Source of the DNA: Lachnospiraceae bacterium
Lineage (GTDB): Bacteria; Bacillota; Clostridia; Lachnospirales; Lachnospiraceae
Direction of reading: 5' to 3'
Assembly: GCA_022776305.1 (NCBI GenBank)
Contig: JALFIB010000021.1
Span: 1 to 34,741, forward strand
Length of the DNA: 34,741 nucleotides
Shown: positions 10,647 through 19,668 of the stretch, piece by piece
How the letters are laid out: each line of letters opens with the position of its first letter
How positions within the stretch are numbered: position 1 is the stretch's first letter
Translations under genes and position numbers: made by a program
Notes under the pieces: model-generated
What the model was told of the DNA's origin: nothing
The model's database searches: none
The model's input: only the letters and a program-made list of their open reading frames with translations

Positions 10647-10782
10647 AGCTACGCCGAGCCATTCGCAATCCGCTGCGCTACTTGCTCATGTTGGGCTGGC
10701 GCCCAATAAAATAAGAATAATAAGCGCCAGCGCAAGTAAACTTGCCTGACGCTATTATTCTCATTTTACTCGGCTTGTAGCT
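10647..10782. repeat. Composite palindromic intergenic element with inverted termini
   Basis: Outer AGCTACGCCGAG/CTCGGC(TT)GTAGCT, inner TTGGGC-TGGC-GCCCAA, and AAGAATAATAAGCGCCAGCGCAAGT/ACTTGCCTGACGCTATTATTCTC. Confidence 0.7.
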
Positions 10783-11324
10783 TAGCCAAAGTATCTCTCG
10801 AGTAATCCTTTGAATGCTTTTCCGTGTCTTGCCTCGTCACGAGCCATCTCATGAACTGTGTCATGGATTGCATCAAGGTTAGCAGCTTTTGCACGCTTAG
10901 CAAGATCAGTCTTACCAGCTGTAGCACCGTTTTCTGCTTCTACTCTCATCTCAAGGTTCTTCTTTGTGCTGTCTGTTACAACTTCACCAAGGAGCTCTGC
11001 GAATTTAGCAGCATGCTCTGCTTCTTCGTAAGCAGCTTTTTCCCAGTACAGGCCGATTTCCGGATATCCTTCTCTATGAGCAACTCTTGCCATTGCAAGG
11101 TACATACCTACTTCTGAACATTCACCTTCGAAGTTTGCTCTCAGATCTGCAACGATATCTTCCGGAACGCCCTTAGCAACGCCAACTACGTGCTCAGCTG
11201 CCCATGTCATGTCGCCAGCCTGCTCGATGAATTTCTCTGCCGGTGCCTTACATACTGGACACTGTGCCGGAGCTGCATCTCCTTCGTAAACGTAACCACA
11301 TACTGTACATACAAATTTTGCCAT
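10782..11324 (-). CDS. rbr: Reverse rubrerythrin (N-terminal rubredoxin domain + ferritin-like domain)
   Basis: [32 protein letters not shown] followed by a four-helix diiron domain with [20 protein letters not shown] and EARHGKAF. Confidence 0.93.
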   Translation of the reverse strand: MAKFVCTVCGYVYEGDAAPAQCPVCKAPAEKFIEQAGDMTWAAEHVVGVAKGVPEDIVADLRANFEGECSEVGMYLAMARVAHREGYPEIGLYWEKAAYEEAEHAAKFAELLGEVVTDSTKKNLEMRVEAENGATAGKTDLAKRAKAANLDAIHDTVHEMARDEARHGKAFKGLLERYFG

Positions 11325-11369
11325 GATAGTAATCTCCTTTTCTGTATAAATGATTTTTTACTTTTAAAT

Positions 11370-11384
11370 TAGTAATAATTACTG
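11370..11384. promoter_or_regulatory. PerR-like box upstream of rbr
   Basis: AGTAAT-A-ATTACT perfect dyad with TAATNATTA core, about 50 bp upstream of the rbr start. Confidence 0.6.
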
Positions 11385-11447
11385 TTTTTAATATATCATC
11401 AGATGTTTGGATTGTCAAGATAATTTTTTTCAATTATTATACGTAAT

Positions 11448-11843
11448 CTATGACATATTATTTCTGGCACATGCTTCGCAGATCCCATAAAAATTTGCCC
11501 GGTATGATTCGATAATGCCGGGGAAGGATTTTGCCGCTTCCTCTGCAATGGAATCAATATTTTTAATCTGGATATCATAAACTTGGTTGCAGTGCGTGCA
11601 TATAAAGTGCTGATGCTGGGTGGTATCACCGTCGTAATGGTCTGCCCCGCTTCCCACAGAAATTTTTGAGATCTCACCAATCTCTTCTAATAAGGAAAGG
11701 TTGCGATAGACTGTTCCAAGGCTGATATTCGGATACTCTTCACGCAGGCAGGTGTAAATGGTATCTGCTGTTGGGTGGTCTTTTCGGTTCATTAAAAAAT
11801 TTTTAATTGCTTCACGTTGTCTGCTGTATTTTAATGTAGACAT
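11448..11843 (-). CDS. perR: Fur-family peroxide/metal regulator (PerR-like)
   Basis: 131 aa; KYSRQREAIKNFLMNRKDHPTADTIYTCLREEYPNISLGTVYRNLSLLEE; HxHFIC, C-terminal CEAC; adjacent to rbr. Confidence 0.85.
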   Translation of the reverse strand: MSTLKYSRQREAIKNFLMNRKDHPTADTIYTCLREEYPNISLGTVYRNLSLLEEIGEISKISVGSGADHYDGDTTQHQHFICTHCNQVYDIQIKNIDSIAEEAAKSFPGIIESYRANFYGICEACARNNMS

Positions 11844-11859
11844 AGTAAACTCCTAAAAA

Positions 11860-11874
11860 TAGTAATTATTATTA
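11860..11874. promoter_or_regulatory. PerR-like box upstream of perR (autoregulation)
   Basis: TAGTAATTATTATTA matches about 11-12 of 14 informative positions of TTATAATNATTATAA. Confidence 0.55.
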
Positions 11875-12066
11875 TATTTAATATAACAGAAAGATTTTCA
11901 TATGTCAATTCTTTTCAAAACAATTATAATAGAGTATCATATAGATAACAGGTTTGTATTTTTTCGTGTCAATAAGTCATTCATCCACTGCCATGCAAGC
12001 ATGACGTGGATGCGGCTTTTGGCTTTGAATAGTTACTACATTATATAGAAGCAAAGGAGGTAAAAC

Positions 12067-12990
12067 ATGGTTTATGATTTAATTATTATCGGCTCTGGCC
12101 CGGCAGGACTGGCGGCTGCTATTTACGCACAGAGGGCGAGGCTGTCTACGGTTGTTCTGGAAAAGGAATATATGAGCGGCGGACAAGTAGTGAATACGTA
12201 TGAAGTGGACAATTATCCGGGACTTCCGGGCATCGGAGGATTTGAACTGGGTATGAAATTCCGGGAACATGCGGAAAAGCTTGGAGCGGAATTTGTGAAC
12301 GCAGAGGCAACGCGTATTGAATTGGAAGAGGATGGGCGTATTAAGGCAGTGTATACGGATGGGGAAACGTACCGTGCAAAGACGTTGGTGCTTGCCATGG
12401 GAGCCCGCCACCGCCATTTAGAGGTTCCGGGGGAAAAGGAATTGACCGGTATGGGCGTTTCCTACTGTGCTACCTGTGACGGTGCCTTTTTTAAAGGAAG
12501 GACAGTGGCTGTAGTAGGCGGAGGCGATGTTGCGGTGGAGGACGCTTTGTTCCTCGCCCGTGGATGTGAGAAGGTGTATTTGATACACCGGCGGGACGAG
12601 CTGAGGGCAGCGGCATCTTTGCAGGAGCAGTTAAAGAAATGTGGAAATGTGGAGTTCCTCTGGGATACGGAAGTGGTGTCCATTTCAGGGGAAGACCATG
12701 TGGACTGCCTGAAGATCCGCAGCAAAAAAAGCGGCGAAGAAAAGGTTTTGGACATAGATGGTGTGTTCATCGCAGTGGGCACGATACCAAATACGGGAAT
12801 TATTACAGAATTATTACATCTTGACACAAATGGTTATATTTGTGCAGCAGAGGACGGAAAAACGGAAATTCCGGGAATTTTTGCTGCCGGAGACATCAGG
12901 ACGAAGCAATTACGGCAAATTGTGACAGCTGTATCCGACGGAGCCAACGTAATTACATCTGTTCAAGGGTATTTAAATAGTAATAATTAG
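12067..12990 (+). CDS. trxB: Thioredoxin reductase (FAD/NAD(P) oxidoreductase)
   Basis: IIGSGPAGLAAAIYAQRARL, redox CATCDGAFF, VVGGGDVAVEDALFLA, GIFAAGDIR. Confidence 0.95.
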   Translation: MVYDLIIIGSGPAGLAAAIYAQRARLSTVVLEKEYMSGGQVVNTYEVDNYPGLPGIGGFELGMKFREHAEKLGAEFVNAEATRIELEEDGRIKAVYTDGETYRAKTLVLAMGARHRHLEVPGEKELTGMGVSYCATCDGAFFKGRTVAVVGGGDVAVEDALFLARGCEKVYLIHRRDELRAAASLQEQLKKCGNVEFLWDTEVVSISGEDHVDCLKIRSKKSGEEKVLDIDGVFIAVGTIPNTGIITELLHLDTNGYICAAEDGKTEIPGIFAAGDIRTKQLRQIVTAVSDGANVITSVQGYLNSNN

Positions 12991-13114
12991 ACTTTTTGCA
13001 GAAAAACCAGAATATAAGAGAAGGTAAGATTTCCTTTTTACTTAGGTAAAAGCGGGATTCTTACCTTTTTTTATGAAGAAACTTAATAAATATTTAAAAA
13101 ATTATTGAATTTGC

Positions 13115-13174
13115 TTGACATATCATTTTACATTTGCTATGATATGCGTGTAATAAATGTAATAAATTTGTAAT
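13115..13174 (+). promoter_or_regulatory. Sigma-A-type promoter plus WalR-like box for the NlpC/P60 gene
   Basis: TTGACA (13115-13120), 17-nt spacer, TATGAT (13138-13143); TGTAAT at 13149, 13158 and 13169, the last two separated by exactly 5 nt. Confidence 0.7.
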
Positions 13175-13211
13175 AACTATGAAGTAATTGTTTTGGAGGA
13201 AGGGATAAATA

Positions 13212-14780
13212 ATGAAAAGAGGAGTATTGAAGTTTACAGCTTGCGCTGTGGCGACGGGAATGACGTTTACAGGAATGAGTTCCGTGGCTTTCGCAAGTAA
13301 AGATACAACAATCGCAGGATTTAGTGGTGGCGTTGTTTCTGCTGTAAAAGAAACAGAAGCGGTTCAGGGCGAAGTTCAGGAAGAAGCAGTCCAGACAGAA
13401 GCTACAGAAGTAGAAGTCCAGACTGAAGCAGTTCCGGAAGAGCCGGTTGTAGATACAAGCATGAGCGGACAGATCGCTTTCGCACAGTGTGAGGAATATA
13501 TTAATGTAAGAAGCGACGCCAGTGTGGACAGCGAGGTAGTTGGTAAGGTTTATAATAATGGTTCTGTTACCATTTTAAGTCAGGTAGGAGATTGGTACGA
13601 AGTACAGTCCGGTAATGCCACAGGTTATGTTAATGCTGATTTCTTTGCCACAGGTGAAGAGGCACAGGCAATTGCCGATGAGGTAGCTTACAATGTAGCT
13701 ACTGTATATCCGGAAGCACTTACCATCCGTTCTGAACCCAGTGAGGATTCTGAGCAGATCGGTATGGCATACGCTTCTGATGAGCTGGAAGTAGTCCAGT
13801 ATGAAGGCGACTGGATGAAGGTTGCTCTTGGCGGTGACAGTTATGGTTATATCAATGCGTACTATGTAGATTACGATACATATTATGCGACTGCAGAGAC
13901 TCTGGAAGAGGAGCAGGCAAGACTTGATCAGGAATGGCTTGATTATCTTGCACAGCAGGAAGCAGAACAGGCAGCAGCAGAGCAGGCTTACCTTGACGCT
14001 ATTGCAGCACAGCAGGCTGCAGAGCAGCAGGCAGCTTGGGATGCTGAATATCAGGCACAGCAGGCGCAGCAGTCCGCAGATGCAGCAGCACAGCAGACAG
14101 CAGACGCACAGACACAAGCTGATGCAGCATATCAGGAATATCTGGATGCACAGGCAGCAGCAGATGCAGCGACACAGCAGGCAGATGCAGATGCTGTAGC
14201 AGCGGCAGCAGCACAGGCACAGGCTGAATATCAGGAGTTCTTAAATGCACAGGCAGCAGCAGATGCGCAGGCTCAGGCTGAAGCAGATGCGGCAGCACAG
14301 GCTCAGGCAGCGGCAGATGCAGCAGCGCAGGCTCAGGCCGAAGCAGACGCAGCAGCACAGCAGCAGGTAACAGATACGACAACAGACACTTCAACGGTAG
14401 AGGATACATCTTCTTCATCCTCCACATTGGGACAGTCTATCGTAAACTTTGCTACACAGTTCGTAGGTAATCCTTATGTATGGGGCGGCACCAGCCTGAC
14501 AAACGGAGCTGACTGTTCCGGATTCACACAGTCTGTTATGGCAAACTTCGGTATCAGCATTCCGCGTACAGCAGCAGCACAGTCCGGAAGCGGTACACCG
14601 GTTGACCTTTCTGAAATCCAGCCGGGAGACCTTCTCTTCTACAGCGGAGACGGCGGTATCGGACACGTAACGATTTACATGGGAAATGGACAGGTAGTAC
14701 ATGCAAGTAACCCGAGTACAGGTATCACGATCTCCAGCTACGGTTACAGAACACCGGTAAGTGCGAGAAGATACTGGTAA
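13212..14780 (+). CDS. Secreted SH3b-SH3b-NlpC/P60 peptidoglycan hydrolase with Ala/Gln-rich linker
   Basis: Signal peptide; two SH3-like domains (INVRSDASVDSEVVGKV; LTIRSEPSEDSEQIGMA); catalytic ADCSGFTQSVM, GHVTIYMGNGQVVHA. Confidence 0.93.
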   Translation: MKRGVLKFTACAVATGMTFTGMSSVAFASKDTTIAGFSGGVVSAVKETEAVQGEVQEEAVQTEATEVEVQTEAVPEEPVVDTSMSGQIAFAQCEEYINVRSDASVDSEVVGKVYNNGSVTILSQVGDWYEVQSGNATGYVNADFFATGEEAQAIADEVAYNVATVYPEALTIRSEPSEDSEQIGMAYASDELEVVQYEGDWMKVALGGDSYGYINAYYVDYDTYYATAETLEEEQARLDQEWLDYLAQQEAEQAAAEQAYLDAIAAQQAAEQQAAWDAEYQAQQAQQSADAAAQQTADAQTQADAAYQEYLDAQAAADAATQQADADAVAAAAAQAQAEYQEFLNAQAAADAQAQAEADAAAQAQAAADAAAQAQAEADAAAQQQVTDTTTDTSTVEDTSSSSSTLGQSIVNFATQFVGNPYVWGGTSLTNGADCSGFTQSVMANFGISIPRTAAAQSGSGTPVDLSEIQPGDLLFYSGDGGIGHVTIYMGNGQVVHASNPSTGITISSYGYRTPVSARRYW

Positions 14781-14856
14781 AAAAGAGAATAATGAATTCA
14801 CATACGGGAGTCCACTGGAAACAGTGGGCTCCCTTCCATTTTGCCGAGCTGGAATA

Positions 14857-14921
14857 AAACATGGCCATGAAACATAGCTACGAAACATGGCCATGAAACA
14901 TGTCCATGAAATACATCTACG
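14857..14921. repeat. Five-unit 13-bp intergenic tandem repeat
   Basis: aaacatggccatg aaacatagctacg aaacatggccatg aaacatgtccatg aaatacatctacg. Confidence 0.85.
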
Positions 14922-14928
14922 AAACAAA

Positions 14929-14972
14929 AGGGGTGCCGCAAAACCATCTTTTCTGATGATTCTGCGGCACCT
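14929..14972. terminator. Hairpin terminator between convergent genes
   Basis: ggggtgccgcaaaacc...ttctgcggcacctt stem. Confidence 0.65.
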
Positions 14973-15055
14973 TCATTCGTGCTCATCCGTTACAGATAAT
15001 CGTTACTGTCGTTACTGCTTTTTAGCCGGATCAAGAATGCAAATATCCGTTTGAC

Positions 15056-15865
15056 TTAGACACAGGAATAACCGCCATCAACGATGATATCGCTTCCGGT
15101 AGTGTAGCCTGCAGCCGGAGAAGCCAGATACAGGATTGCCGGGATCAGCTCTTCTGGTTTTGCCATGCGGTGAAGCGGGAACAGCGGATTCCATGCATCC
15201 AGAAGTTCCTGATGTACGAACGGCGGCTGGGACATAGGAGTTCCAACGTATCCCGGGCTGATGGAGTTTACGCGGATACCGTAATCTGCCCATTCGATTG
15301 CCAGAGATTTTGTCATATGCATAACGCCTGCCTTGGAAGCATTGTAGGATGCCTGACACTGCGGAATGTTAACGATGGAACCGGACATGGAAGCCATGTT
15401 GATGATGCTTCCTTTGATCTTCTTTTCGATCATAGTTCTGGCAACAGCTACAGACATGATGTACTCACCTGTAAGATTTACATCGAGGATCCGGCGCCAC
15501 TCATCTACAGTAGCCTCACCATCGTTTAATCCGCCCAGATCTTCGCCCTCAAGAACGATTGCTTTTTTGTGGTAGCATGCACCTGCGTTGTTGAACAGGA
15601 TATCAATCTTTCCGGATCTTTCAATGATCTCTGCTACTGCGCTGTTAACAGATGCTTCATCTGTAACATCACATTTTACGTAATATGCTTTTCCGCCGAC
15701 TTCTTCGATCTTACGAATGGTCTCATCAGCACCATTGCGGCATACGATCACGATTTCTGCACCTGCTTGTGCAAGGCCAATGGAAACCACCTGTCCGATT
15801 CCCTGTCCGGCACCGGTAACGACTGCTACTTTACCTTTTAAACCAAAAATTTCCTCAAGATACAT
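15056..15865 (-). CDS. SDR-family oxidoreductase
   Basis: VVTGAGQGIGQ, NNAG, SYNASKAGV (YxxxK), SPGYVGTPM. Confidence 0.92.
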   Translation of the reverse strand: MYLEEIFGLKGKVAVVTGAGQGIGQVVSIGLAQAGAEIVIVCRNGADETIRKIEEVGGKAYYVKCDVTDEASVNSAVAEIIERSGKIDILFNNAGACYHKKAIVLEGEDLGGLNDGEATVDEWRRILDVNLTGEYIMSVAVARTMIEKKIKGSIINMASMSGSIVNIPQCQASYNASKAGVMHMTKSLAIEWADYGIRVNSISPGYVGTPMSQPPFVHQELLDAWNPLFPLHRMAKPEELIPAILYLASPAAGYTTGSDIIVDGGYSCV

Positions 15866-15974
15866 AAATTCTTCCTCCTATATTATGATGTTGTAATTGT
15901 TCATTCATTGTATTTATTCAGAACCATTCCTCAAACATTTGCAAAACCGCACGACATGTCGTGTTTTCTCGTTA

Positions 15975-17021
15975 TTAATCGTCCGACGGATCTACATCGA
16001 TCAGTACTTTCATTGTCATTTCCCTGTTTGCATCAATGTATTCATAAGCTTTCTGATAATCTTTAAATGCAAAATGCGCACTTTCCAGCGGCTTCAGCTG
16101 GATCTTTCCTTCGTTTACGAATCTCAATGCGTCCACATAATCCTCATGGCGGTACATCATGGATGTATTCAAGTCAAGCTCGGAATCGTTTAACTTTGCA
16201 AGGTCTACATTCGCCATTTTTGCAAATACTGCAACCAGAATGATGGTACTTCCCTTTCTGGCATTCTGGATAGCGGAATTCATCGTTATGTCATTTCCGG
16301 CACAGTCATAGATGACATCGGCCTTATCCGGTCCAAAACATGCTACCAGCGCTTCGCCAAAGTCTTCCTTCGCTGTGTTGATCGCATAATCTGCACCAAC
16401 ACTCTTTGCAAGCTCCAGACGTTTTTCTGAAATATCTGTGATCATGACTTCTGCTGCCCCCAGTGCTTTCACTGCCTGTGAAAGAAGGATACCGATAGGA
16501 CCTGCTCCAAGGACTGCAACCTTTGCACCTTTCATATCTGCGAATCTCTTGCCTGCATGCACCGTAACGGCAAGTGGTTCGATCATAGCGCCTTCATTGT
16601 AAGACATACCCTCCGGCAGGGGAGTGATCTTAGACGCATCTACTGCAAAGTATTCGCTGGCAGTACCGACTGTCTGGAAGCCCATTACTTTCAGGTTTTC
16701 GCAGAGATTGTACTTTCCGTGCAGGCAGGGATGGCAGCGTCCGCAGAAAACCTGTGGCTCAATGGTTACTCTCTGTCCTACCTGAAGGTTTGAGACATAC
16801 TGGCCGAGCTTTACAATCTTTCCGGAAACTTCATGCCCCTGTGTTACCGGATATTTTGTATAAGGATGCATGCCATGGAAAACATGGATATCGCTCCCGC
16901 ATACACCGATCCGTTTGATCTTAACCAGAACCTGATCCGGGCCCGGTTCGGGAATGTCCACTTCACGGAAGGTGATCTCTTTCGGAGCTGCCATAAGTTG
17001 CTGAATCATCTTTTCGCTCAT
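15975..17021 (-). CDS. Zinc-dependent alcohol/polyol dehydrogenase (MDR superfamily)
   Basis: GVCGSDIHVFHG, GHEVSGKIV, four-Cys structural zinc CGRCHPCLHGKYNLC, VLGAGPIG. Confidence 0.93.
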   Translation of the reverse strand: MSEKMIQQLMAAPKEITFREVDIPEPGPDQVLVKIKRIGVCGSDIHVFHGMHPYTKYPVTQGHEVSGKIVKLGQYVSNLQVGQRVTIEPQVFCGRCHPCLHGKYNLCENLKVMGFQTVGTASEYFAVDASKITPLPEGMSYNEGAMIEPLAVTVHAGKRFADMKGAKVAVLGAGPIGILLSQAVKALGAAEVMITDISEKRLELAKSVGADYAINTAKEDFGEALVACFGPDKADVIYDCAGNDITMNSAIQNARKGSTIILVAVFAKMANVDLAKLNDSELDLNTSMMYRHEDYVDALRFVNEGKIQLKPLESAHFAFKDYQKAYEYIDANREMTMKVLIDVDPSDD

Positions 17022-17179
17022 ACTTAACCTCCTGAATCATACTTTTTAAACTATCTTTCAAAAGTAATTTCAATGTATCACTTTTTGGGCATTACGTCAA
17101 TACATTTTTCTTGAAAAAATCAGTATTTACTGGTACAATGAATCTACTTTTAAACATAGTTTATTATTGGGGATTATTT

Positions 17180-18307
17180 ATGAAAGATAAGATAAGTGCT
17201 TCCGAAGTAAGGCTTTACAATAAACGAAGGATTTTCCGGACATTGATCCGTTCCGGCATGATCACCAAACAGGAGCTGGCTGCCGAGACACAGCTGAGCA
17301 TTCCAAAAATCACACAGGTTCTGTCTGAGCTGGTGGGATCCGGACTGGTACAGGAATGTGGCATTCAGGAGTCCCGGGGCGGCAGGCGTCCCGCTGCCTT
17401 CTGTGCAGTTGCAGATGCCAGACTTGCTGCCGGTATCGATATCTCGCGCAATCATTTAAATTTTTCAGTTGTAAATCTGCGTGGAGAGGTCATTGTGAAC
17501 GAGCGGATCCGCTGTTCTCTCACAATTGATCCGTCATTTTATGAAAAACTTTATGTCCGCTTTATGCAGTTTCTCGGCGAGCATTCTGTCAGCTATGACA
17601 AACTGATCGGATTGGGGGTCTCTCTGGCAGGGATCATCAGTGCAGATCAGGATTTTCTGGCTTATTCCCACGTACTTCAGACAGATGCTCCCTTTGATCT
17701 GCGGCCGTTCCGACGTTTGCTGAAAATCCCGGTGGCTTTTTTTAATGATGCCAACGCTGCATGTATGGCGGAATGCTATACCGGCATGGCACCGTCCAGT
17801 TTCAATTTCCTTTCTCTTAGCAATACGGTAGGCGGTGCCGTTGTCATTGATAACCGGATCGTACCGGGTGCCTCCGGCCGCTGCGGAGAAGCGGGGCATC
17901 TTCTCATCGTACCGGGCGGGCGGAAATGCTATTGCGGCAAACGGGGCCATTATGACCCTTATGGTTCCGCCCTGACGCTGGCTGATGCTGCAGATGGTTC
18001 TCTTGCAGATTTTTTTGCAGGGCTTGAGGAAGGGAATACGGAGTATAAACAGGTTTTTGACGAATACATTCATTATCTGGCATTGCTGGCTTCCAATCTG
18101 CACCTGTGGTCAGACCTGCCCATCGTTCTGGGAGGCTACACAGCCAGTTTTTTGGCTCCCTATGTGGATCGCCTGAAAAAGGAAATGTCTGATTTGACGA
18201 TTTTTGATGAAGAGGAGGAATACTTGTATTTGAGCAGTTATCGGTTTGAGGCTTCCTCCGTGGGATGCGCACGGTATTTTTCCGAGCAGTTTCTGGATTC
18301 TTTATAA
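17180..18307 (+). CDS. ROK-family transcriptional regulator/sugar kinase-like protein
   Basis: N-terminal wHTH (ITKQELAAETQLSIPKITQVLSELV) and ROK zinc motif CGEAGHLLIVPGGRKCYCGKRGH; divergent to the SDR/ADH pair. Confidence 0.88.
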   Translation: MKDKISASEVRLYNKRRIFRTLIRSGMITKQELAAETQLSIPKITQVLSELVGSGLVQECGIQESRGGRRPAAFCAVADARLAAGIDISRNHLNFSVVNLRGEVIVNERIRCSLTIDPSFYEKLYVRFMQFLGEHSVSYDKLIGLGVSLAGIISADQDFLAYSHVLQTDAPFDLRPFRRLLKIPVAFFNDANAACMAECYTGMAPSSFNFLSLSNTVGGAVVIDNRIVPGASGRCGEAGHLLIVPGGRKCYCGKRGHYDPYGSALTLADAADGSLADFFAGLEEGNTEYKQVFDEYIHYLALLASNLHLWSDLPIVLGGYTASFLAPYVDRLKKEMSDLTIFDEEEEYLYLSSYRFEASSVGCARYFSEQFLDSL

Positions 18308-18414
18308 GGAGGCTGGTATCCCTGCGATCTTGTACCATTTCTACTTCGCTCCTTGCAGGATAAAAGGGATGGTGTTATACTGAATTCAAATGTGATTTTC
18401 AGGAGAAGAAAAGT

Positions 18415-19650
18415 ATGGCAAAGGACGACTGGTATGATGCCGGTGAACAGATAAAAAAGCTGGTGCAGGATGCCGTTGACGGCAAAGATTTCTCACAGCT
18501 CAGCAGCATGATCACCAGTGTGGTGAATGATGCAGTGGACAGTGTCCAAGCGGCGATGCAGGATAATATATATCAGCATACAAACCGTGAGGCGGCAGAT
18601 CGGATCCGCAGGAATATGCAGGAAAAGCAGGAGAAAGCCAGAGCTGCGGAAAAGGAAAAGGCGGTTGTACCTGTAAAGACAAAGTTAAGGGTTCCCGGAG
18701 AGATATCGGGAAACGTGATGAAATGGACTGGTTTTAGTGTAAGCGGTATGCTGGGATTTTCCCTCGTTATCCTTGCAGCATCGGCGGCAGCATTGGGATT
18801 CAGTATTGCTGTGCCGGGCAGCATTTTGGCAGTTCTTTTTGCAGGCAGCTTGTCAGTAGGGATCTGTGGAAGGAATAAAGCTGCACTGGCAAAGCGTTTC
18901 CGCAGATATCGTGAAGTGATCGGGGACAGGACGTACTGCCTTATTGAAGAACTGGCATCTGCGATAGGAGAAAATTATAAATTTGTCCGGAAAGATCTGA
19001 GAAAGATGATTGGCAAGGGCTTTTTCCAGACGGGGTATCTGGATCGGAAAGAAACCATGCTGATTACGGACAGTGATACGTATCAGCAGTATCTTACGGC
19101 GCAGACTGAGTATGAGCGCAGGGAAATGACGAATCAGGCTGCAAGGGAAGAAGAAGCAAAGAAAAAGGCCCGCATGGAGGAGGAACAAAAAGAAAGCGAT
19201 GGACGCCTCACTCCAAAATGCCGTGAAGTGGTAGAAGAGGGCAGAAGATATATCCGGCATATCCACGAGTGCAATGAAAAGATCCCGGGTGAAGCCATTT
19301 CTGCGAAGCTGGACCGTTTGGAACTGGTTATTACCAGAATATTCCGTGAAGTGGAGAGAAGGCCGGAGACGGCAGATGATATGAAAAAGATGATGAGCTA
19401 TTACCTGCCCACGACACAGAAGCTTTTGGATGCTTACTGCGAGATGGATGACCAGCCTATTGCAGGACAAAATATTGAGAGCACCAAAAAAGAAATCGAA
19501 GCTACACTTGATACGCTGAATACAGCGTTTGAAAACTTCTTAGACAGTTTTTTTGAAGAAAAGGCTTGGGACATTTCCTCAGATATCACTGTGCTCCAGA
19601 CTATGCTGGCGCAGGAAGGGCTGACAGGAAAGGATTTTGAGCAGAAGTAA
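18415..19650 (+). CDS. XpaC-like (5-bromo-4-chloroindolyl phosphate hydrolysis family) membrane protein
   Basis: C-terminal KMMSYYLPTTQKLLDAYCEMDDQPIAGQNIESTKKEIEATLDTLNTAFENFLDSFF is characteristic of XpaC; directly upstream of telA. Confidence 0.85.
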   Translation: MAKDDWYDAGEQIKKLVQDAVDGKDFSQLSSMITSVVNDAVDSVQAAMQDNIYQHTNREAADRIRRNMQEKQEKARAAEKEKAVVPVKTKLRVPGEISGNVMKWTGFSVSGMLGFSLVILAASAAALGFSIAVPGSILAVLFAGSLSVGICGRNKAALAKRFRRYREVIGDRTYCLIEELASAIGENYKFVRKDLRKMIGKGFFQTGYLDRKETMLITDSDTYQQYLTAQTEYERREMTNQAAREEEAKKKARMEEEQKESDGRLTPKCREVVEEGRRYIRHIHECNEKIPGEAISAKLDRLELVITRIFREVERRPETADDMKKMMSYYLPTTQKLLDAYCEMDDQPIAGQNIESTKKEIEATLDTLNTAFENFLDSFFEEKAWDISSDITVLQTMLAQEGLTGKDFEQK

Positions 19651-19668
19651 AGACAGGGGGATAAACAG

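Noticed and set aside
13575-14427. Minus-strand ORFs (Leu/Cys-rich) and plus alternate frame over the Ala/Gln-rich linker
   Set aside because: Artefacts of low-complexity GCA/CAG coding sequence in the NlpC/P60 gene.
7162-14972. GCAGCCGCAAAA-type hairpins after several genes as a possible mobile repeat family
   Set aside because: Similarity is limited to short G/C stem plus A/T-tract expected of intrinsic terminators; loops are unrelated, so listed only as terminators.
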